The notes under the pieces were generated by a model. It saw only the letters and a program-made list of their open reading frames with translations. It did not search any database and had not been told where the DNA came from. The position numbers were made by a program, and so were the translations under genes. A DNA stretch of 19,054 bases, from positions 1 to 19,054 of the forward strand of contig CAYJEZ010000042.1 of the NCBI GenBank assembly GCA_964369215.1. The letters run 5' to 3'. This DNA comes from SIG603 sp964369215 (GTDB lineage: Bacteria > Bacillota > Clostridia > Oscillospirales > Acutalibacteraceae). Positions 14,412-19,054 of the stretch are shown here, in pieces; the first letter of the stretch is position 1, and each line of letters begins with the position of its first letter.

Positions 14412-15803
14412 ATGCAGTTTATTAATACCGAGAAGTTACTTAAAGGCTTTGAGGTTACAGAAGAAATTCCCAGTCAAAAAGAAATACTTAGCAATACTAT
14501 AAAAATGGCTTGGCCTGCGGTTGTTGAGAGCTTTTTAGTGAGCCTAACAAGCTTTGTAGACACCATCATGATAGGCGCATTGGGCTCTTATGCTATAGCC
14601 GCTGTAGGCTTGACTACACAGCCTAAATTTTTAGCGTTAGCTGTTTTTATAGCATTATCGGTTGCGGTCTCATCAGTTACTTCACGGCGTAAAGGAGAAA
14701 ACGACAGAGAGAGCGCAAATAAGATTTTAAGAACTGCAATTATTTTTTGCGTTACTTTAACTTCTTTAGTTTCAGTTTTATTTATAGCGTTTGCAGACCC
14801 TATTCTAAAATTAATTGGCTCTGAGGCACAAACTCATGAGGCGGCTAAAGAGTACTATGTTGTTATTATGATAGGTCTCATTTTTACCACTATGAGTATA
14901 GTTATTAATGCTTGCCAAAGAGGTGCAGGCAATACTATAATAGCAATGAGAACAAATGTTATAGCAAACTTAATTAATATGCTTTTTAACTTTTTGCTTA
15001 TTGAGGGTAGGTTTGGTTTTCCGGCTTTAGGAATTACAGGAGCAGCATTAGCAACAGTTATTGGTACAACTGTTGGTTGCGCAATAAGTTTTTACTCTAT
15101 TACAAAACCTACAGGCTTTATTTACATAAAAGCAGTTAAAGGGATATGGGCAAAAGTAAGCGACATAAAATCGATAATTAACGTAGGCTCTAGTGCGCTT
15201 GTTGAGCAGGTTTTTTTGAGGCTAGGCTTTTTGTTGGTAACTATGGTAATAGCAAGGTTAGGCACAACAGCACTTGCAGCTAACCAAATAGCCATGAACT
15301 TTGCTAGTATATCTTTTTGTGTTGCAGATGGACTAGCTATAGCCTCTGTAGCATTAGTGGGTAGAAGTTTAGGGCAAAAAAGGCTAGATTTAGCAAGAAT
15401 ATACAGCTCGTCTTGCCAAAAAATAGGGCTTATTTGTTCTACGTTTATAGCACCTTTATTCTTCTTTTTTGGAAGATATATGTTTTTGCTTTTTACAAAC
15501 GAACAAGTTATTCTTGACTATGGGCAACAAATTATGCAAATATTAAGTATAGCTGTGTTTTTTCAAGTGAGTCAAGTGAATATGATGGGTTGCTTAAGAG
15601 GAGCAGGGGACACAAAATTTACTGCAATGGTATCGCTTTTAAGTGTAACTTTTATAAGACCTTTTTCAAGCTGGCTATTTTGTTACCCTTTAGGGCTTGG
15701 TTTAATAGGAGCGTGGTTTGGATTTACAACCGACCAATTTGTAAGGTTTTTACTTAGCTTTATTAGGTTTAAAAAAGGAAAATGGCTTAAAATTAAATTA
15801 TAG
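14412..15803 (+). CDS. MATE family efflux transporter
   Basis: A multidrug and toxin extrusion transporter that exports cationic or other small compounds using a Na+ or H+ gradient. The 463-aa protein has the usual length and about 12 membrane helices in two homologous halves, after a 30-residue cytoplasmic start. Typical segments are IKMAWPAVVESFLVSLTSFV DTIMIGALG in helix 1, SRRKGENDRESANKILRTA in the first loop, and NACQRGAGNT and MGCLRGAGDTK at matching places in the two halves. The ATG at 14412 follows a G-rich site (GGGGG) ten bases upstream. The gene is monocistronic, with its own promoter and a strong terminator. Substrate cannot be told from sequence; a NorM-like multidrug role or another small-molecule export role are both possible. 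Confidence 0.92.
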   Translation: MQFINTEKLLKGFEVTEEIPSQKEILSNTIKMAWPAVVESFLVSLTSFVDTIMIGALGSYAIAAVGLTTQPKFLALAVFIALSVAVSSVTSRRKGENDRESANKILRTAIIFCVTLTSLVSVLFIAFADPILKLIGSEAQTHEAAKEYYVVIMIGLIFTTMSIVINACQRGAGNTIIAMRTNVIANLINMLFNFLLIEGRFGFPALGITGAALATVIGTTVGCAISFYSITKPTGFIYIKAVKGIWAKVSDIKSIINVGSSALVEQVFLRLGFLLVTMVIARLGTTALAANQIAMNFASISFCVADGLAIASVALVGRSLGQKRLDLARIYSSSCQKIGLICSTFIAPLFFFFGRYMFLLFTNEQVILDYGQQIMQILSIAVFFQVSQVNMMGCLRGAGDTKFTAMVSLLSVTFIRPFSSWLFCYPLGLGLIGAWFGFTTDQFVRFLLSFIRFKKGKWLKIKL

Positions 15804-15853
15804 CAAACTAATGTTTGACTAATATACTTAATTTTACAGATAAGAACACGATA

Positions 15854-15898
15854 AACGGCTCAAACCGATTTGGTTTGAGCCGTTATATTTTGTTGTGT
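15854..15898 (+). terminator. intrinsic terminator after the MATE gene (convergent region)
   Basis: AACGGCTCAAACC (15854-15866) pairs perfectly with GGTTTGAGCCGTT (15872-15884), a 13-bp stem with a 5-base loop, followed on the plus strand by a T-rich stretch (ATATTTTGTTGTGTTTT). It may also serve the convergent minus-strand operon, where the following T run is short. Confidence 0.85.
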
Positions 15899-15926
15899 TT
15901 TAATTTGTTTAGTGTTTCGACTATGT

Positions 15927-16889
15927 TCAAGTAATAATACTTCCGCCACCTAAAAACTCTCTTAGCATTGAGGTTTTTGGGACATAGTCTACACTGATAG
16001 GTTCAAATCTCATAAGTTGAGCCTCTAAGTCTCGTGCCTTAGTAAAATTAAAGCTGTCGTGTGGGATTGCTCTTAAAATAGGTATAGCAATGGTTCTTAA
16101 AACGCAAGGTTCGTAAATATGAATTGAGTTTACAGTGTAGTCTGCAAAAAACCTATATGGCCTAATATAGTTGTTTTCACCATAAACTACCTCGTCCCAC
16201 ATCTCTAAGGTTTTTTCTGGTTCGGTGCTTCTAAACTGCATGTCTCTAACTATGCGTCTTACAAGCCTTAAATCCATAGGAGAAATTACATCGCCCGTTG
16301 CAGCCTTTATAGACTGCTTTACGCTTACATAAAGCTTTACACTTTTTTGAGGGTCTACATTTTTAGTAAATATCGGATTTAAACCATGTATACCTTCAAA
16401 AATAACTATATCATCGCTATTAAGCTTGATAGTCTCTGCTTTATTACTCCTTTTTTGTTCAGCAAAAGAGAAGATAGGTATATTAATTTCTGCACCCTCA
16501 GCAACCCTCTCAAGGCAATGTTGAATAGCTTCAATATCAAGAGCTTTAACGCTTTCATAGTCTTTTTTTCCATTTGCTAGCACAGGGATATCTTTTCCGT
16601 TTAAGTAAAAGTTATCCATAGAAACAATATAAGCCTTTTTGCCGTTTTCTTCTATATAATCTTTTAACAGGTTGCCTGTTGTAGTTTTACCACTGCTACT
16701 TGGGCCTGAGAGCATGCAAATTTTAACGTTTGTTTGTTCGTTTACTATATCTGCGGCTATCTCTTTTAAATGATTATGGTAGCTCTCTTCAACATCGCTT
16801 ATCATCTTTTCAGGCATGTTTAGAGCTGCCTCGTTAATTTGTTCTAAATGATTGGTGTACCTAGTGTACCCGTTTGCAAAATTGCGCAT
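15927..16889 (-). CDS. uridine kinase-like (phosphoribulokinase/uridine kinase family) protein
   Basis: A P-loop kinase of the uridine kinase family that probably phosphorylates a nucleoside or related small molecule. The 320-aa protein has Walker A GPSSSGKTT (62-70), the MDNFYLNG substrate segment (91-98), YESVKALD and the Walker B-like IVIFEGIHGLNP (161-172). Related Firmicutes proteins of about 550 aa carry an extra N-terminal TGS/threonyl-tRNA-synthetase-like part; here only a short helical leader (SYHNHLKEIAADI at about 36-48) remains before the kinase. The ATG at 16889 lies 29 bases inside the end of hemZ and is preceded by AAGAGGTG ten bases upstream, so the overlap is real and translation is probably coupled. 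It is the last gene of the MBL-hemZ operon. Confidence 0.85.
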   Translation of the reverse strand: MRNFANGYTRYTNHLEQINEAALNMPEKMISDVEESYHNHLKEIAADIVNEQTNVKICMLSGPSSSGKTTTGNLLKDYIEENGKKAYIVSMDNFYLNGKDIPVLANGKKDYESVKALDIEAIQHCLERVAEGAEINIPIFSFAEQKRSNKAETIKLNSDDIVIFEGIHGLNPIFTKNVDPQKSVKLYVSVKQSIKAATGDVISPMDLRLVRRIVRDMQFRSTEPEKTLEMWDEVVYGENNYIRPYRFFADYTVNSIHIYEPCVLRTIAIPILRAIPHDSFNFTKARDLEAQLMRFEPISVDYVPKTSMLREFLGGGSIIT

Positions 16890-18324
16890 ATAAATTAATC
16901 ACCTCTTCTTTGCGTTTTAATATTTCGTCAAATCTATCCATATACTCATATGAGTACTTAAAATTAAAAACTCTTTCTAGCCTATTAGAGTATGGGTCAA
17001 CTACTTTTGAAACACCGCCTGCACCACAAGCTATAATAGTATGAGAGTCATCCATAGTATATATATTGTAAGCACAAATGCTACCATTTTTCGCCCAACC
17101 TATGTTCTCTGCATTAGATGCCATTCTGCTTTGCCTGTACATATAGTACGGAGTATAACCGCTTTTTACAAGCATATTAACAGAACTTTCTATCATAGAG
17201 CTAATAGTGTCTTTTTCTCCGTGGTAAATTTTAGTGTCTTCGCTGTCAAAAATTTTAGCAGAGCGCTTAAGTGCCAAGGCGTGAATAGTAATGTTGTCGG
17301 GTTCAAGCTCTATAACACGGTTTAGAGTGTCGTTGAAGCTATCTAAACTATCGCCCATAAGCCCTGCAATTAAATCCATGTTTATGTATTTAATGCCTTG
17401 TTCTCTTGCATTTTTATAAGCAGATATAACCTCTTCGCCTGTATGCTGTCTACCGATGTTTTCAAGAACCTTATTGTTTAAGGTTTGTGGATTAATGCTA
17501 ATTCTATCTACACCACTAGACTTAATTGCAGATAATATCTCGTCCGTGATTGTGTCTGCTCTGCCTGCCTCTAAAGTAAACTCTGTGCAGTAGCTCATGT
17601 CGAATTCATTATTAATAAGGCTTACAAGCTCTTTTAGCATAGTAGCACTTAAAGTAGTTGGTGTGCCTCCGCCTATGTAAACGCTTTTAAGCTTAGAGCC
17701 TAAAGATTTTACAAGCAGAGAAGTATAAGTAATCTCTTTTAAAAGCAAGTCAAAATATGGTTTAATCAACTTTTTGCTTTTTTGTACACTTTGTGACACA
17801 AAAGAGCAGTAATTGCATCTAGTAGGGCAAAAAGGAATACTTACATAAAGGCTATAGCACTTTTCACCCTCTATTTTCATATAAGGAGTTTGCAGTTTAA
17901 ACATATCCTCACATAGTTTCAGCTTTTTCTCGCTTACAAAGTATTCGTCTTTAAATATTGCGTTGGCTTGTTCTTCGCCTACTTGCTTTACAAAGTTAGA
18001 ATAGTACCTTACAGGGTGAATACCGGTGAGCATTCCCCACTCAGGGGTGTAAGAACTTATTTTCTCCAGTAGTTTATAAAAAGCCGCAGTAGCGGTATAT
18101 TCGTCGTCCGAGCTGTCTAGTAGCACTCTTTGATTATATTCATTTCCGTCTAAAAATATTCTAAAATCAACAAATTTTTCTGCTGAATTATCATTTTGAA
18201 TTACAGTAATGAGCTCGTTACCGTTTAACTCTTTTACAAATTCAAATTTTTTATAAGGAAAAAACACTCTCAATAAATTTCCTATTTCATAATCTAAGTA
18301 CCTGTGGCTTATGTAAACTCTCAT
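16861..18324 (-). CDS. hemZ: HemZ, oxygen-independent coproporphyrinogen III dehydrogenase (radical SAM)
   Basis: A radical SAM enzyme related to HemN, named HemZ in Firmicutes, thought to act in anaerobic haem synthesis; activity on coproporphyrinogen is inferred from the family name. The 487-aa protein has an N-terminal HemZ-specific region (about 1-155, including GMLTGIHPVRY) and the [4Fe-4S] motif CPTRCNYC (C166, C170, C173), preceded by VSIPF. GGGTPTT (218-224) and later radical SAM segments (EAGRAD, RISINPQ) follow. An in-frame ATG lies further upstream at 18453, inside the MBL gene, but the family N-terminus begins at ATG 18324 (MRVYISHRYLDYEIGN), which has AAGGA upstream. The gap to the MBL gene stop is only 22 bases, so both are cotranscribed. 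No other haem genes are in the window. Confidence 0.92.
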   Translation of the reverse strand: MRVYISHRYLDYEIGNLLRVFFPYKKFEFVKELNGNELITVIQNDNSAEKFVDFRIFLDGNEYNQRVLLDSSDDEYTATAAFYKLLEKISSYTPEWGMLTGIHPVRYYSNFVKQVGEEQANAIFKDEYFVSEKKLKLCEDMFKLQTPYMKIEGEKCYSLYVSIPFCPTRCNYCSFVSQSVQKSKKLIKPYFDLLLKEITYTSLLVKSLGSKLKSVYIGGGTPTTLSATMLKELVSLINNEFDMSYCTEFTLEAGRADTITDEILSAIKSSGVDRISINPQTLNNKVLENIGRQHTGEEVISAYKNAREQGIKYINMDLIAGLMGDSLDSFNDTLNRVIELEPDNITIHALALKRSAKIFDSEDTKIYHGEKDTISSMIESSVNMLVKSGYTPYYMYRQSRMASNAENIGWAKNGSICAYNIYTMDDSHTIIACGAGGVSKVVDPYSNRLERVFNFKYSYEYMDRFDEILKRKEEVINLYAQFCKRVH

Positions 18325-18346
18325 TAGTAGTAGCTTTTCCTTTACA

Positions 18347-18961
18347 TTACATATTAAAATATTCGTTATTTTTTCTCTCTTCATCAAGAGTAGTATTATC
18401 TTCGTGCCCACAATATAAGTTATAGTTTGTTTCAAGCGATTTAATTTTCTCAATAGATTTCATCATTACAGTTAAATTTCCTGTTGGTAAGTCGCATCTT
18501 CCTATTGTGCCCTTCATTACTGTATCGCCAGTAAACATGTGCTCGTTTACAATATAGCAAACACTGCCACTAGTGTGGCCGGGTGTGTGCATAGCTTTTA
18601 TTACACTTTCTCCTAAAGGTAGGCTGTCACCATCTCCAACATAAATATCTGCAACTATTTTAATACCTTTGCCTATCATATTAGTAAGGTTTAGTGAGGT
18701 GTTTTGAAGAACTTCTTTTTCGCCACTATGGGCTACAATTTTAGCAGAGCTAATAGCTTTTAAGTCTAAAGCTTGCGCTATATGGTCCATGTGGCCGTGT
18801 GTTAGCAAGATATATTCAAAGTCATCGCCTATACTATTCATGTCAAAATTTTCAAAACAAGGGTCAATTATTGCCCTTTTTCCACTTGCTATATCAGTAA
18901 TAATAAAGCTATTTTCTTCATACATGCCTGTCGCCAAAAGACTATCTATTTTTACGCTCAT
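18347..18961 (-). CDS. MBL-fold metallohydrolase (glyoxalase II-like, YqgX type)
   Basis: A small cytoplasmic zinc hydrolase of the metallo-beta-lactamase fold. The 204-aa protein shows all ligands: THGHMDH (H55, H57, D59, H60), TPGHTSGS (H129), FTGDT (D146) and CGHEDNT (H186). The short length lacks the C-terminal substrate-binding domain of true glyoxalase II, so the substrate is uncertain; family members act on hydroxyacyl thioesters, sulfur compounds or other esters. A G-rich ribosome site (AGGGGGT) lies before the ATG. It is the first gene in the window of a minus-strand operon with hemZ and the uridine kinase-like gene. The same pairing of an MBL gene and hemZ is common in Clostridia. 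Confidence 0.92.
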   Translation of the reverse strand: MSVKIDSLLATGMYEENSFIITDIASGKRAIIDPCFENFDMNSIGDDFEYILLTHGHMDHIAQALDLKAISSAKIVAHSGEKEVLQNTSLNLTNMIGKGIKIVADIYVGDGDSLPLGESVIKAMHTPGHTSGSVCYIVNEHMFTGDTVMKGTIGRCDLPTGNLTVMMKSIEKIKSLETNYNLYCGHEDNTTLDEERKNNEYFNM

Positions 18962-18991
18962 TTATCATACCCCCTAAATTTCAATATATTT

Positions 18992-19020
18992 ATTATACAT
19001 TAGTTAATTAATTTTTACAA
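18992..19020 (-). promoter_or_regulatory. sigma-A promoter of the MBL-hemZ-kinase operon
   Basis: On the minus strand: TTGTAA (19020-19015), a 17-base spacer and a perfect TATAAT (18997-18992). The leader would be only about 24 bases and contain the AGGGGGT ribosome site. This suggests the operon starts with the MBL gene rather than beyond the window. Confidence 0.65.
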
Positions 19021-19054
19021 GTATATAAAGATAAATTACTATAACAGTATAACA

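Noticed and set aside
18325..18453. 43-codon N-terminal extension of HemZ
   Set aside because: It overlaps the MBL gene, has no family similarity, and the ATG at 18324 has a ribosome site and the family's usual N-terminus.
1..19054. CRISPR array, transposase, integrase, phage genes or attachment sites
   Set aside because: I read both strands and found none; apart from the small and novel candidates above, the content is core and envelope genes.

Overview
The window is AT-rich (GC appears to be about one third; not computed), low-GC Gram-positive DNA. A full-length SpoIIE phosphatase implies an endospore former. The oxygen-independent coproporphyrinogen oxidase HemZ, a class B sortase with an SPDTG-type substrate, NrdR and a YjfB-type protein all fit the class Clostridia, most like a Lachnospirales relative; the exact taxon is inference. 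A run of exactly 100 N flanked by an identical 55-bp direct repeat shows this is a draft or metagenome scaffold.

Layout: a partial tRNA-Met on the minus strand at the left edge; a small unrecognised gene (286-504) with a strong terminator; proC (744-1547); an M24 Xaa-Pro aminopeptidase (1678-3086) broken only by the scaffold gap. Then comes an envelope polysaccharide block on the plus strand (3234-8982): CpsC/Wzz-type co-polymerase, class B sortase, LytR-CpsA-Psr (LCP) protein, a small secreted protein with an SPDTG sorting signal, CpsB/YwqE-type PHP phosphatase, CpsD/YwqD-type tyrosine kinase, and a short undecaprenyl-phosphate sugar phosphotransferase. A 24-codon hydrophobic ORF with a good ribosome binding site lies antisense between the last two. 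After it come a YjfB-family gene, a histidine-phosphatase gene and a convergent terminator.

The right part is housekeeping: nrdR and spoIIE on the minus strand, then inorganic pyrophosphatase and a MATE transporter on the plus strand, then a minus-strand operon of an MBL-fold hydrolase, hemZ and a uridine-kinase-like protein.

The most interesting part is the envelope block. It has the parts to start a lipid-linked glycan (sugar transferase), control its length (CpsC, CpsD, CpsB), transfer it to the cell wall or to a protein (LCP), and anchor a protein (sortase plus its probable substrate). It has no glycosyltransferases, flippase or polymerase. The sortase, LCP and substrate genes sit between cpsC and cpsB/cpsD. 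This suggests, but does not prove, a surface protein displayed together with, or modified by, a cell-wall glycopolymer.
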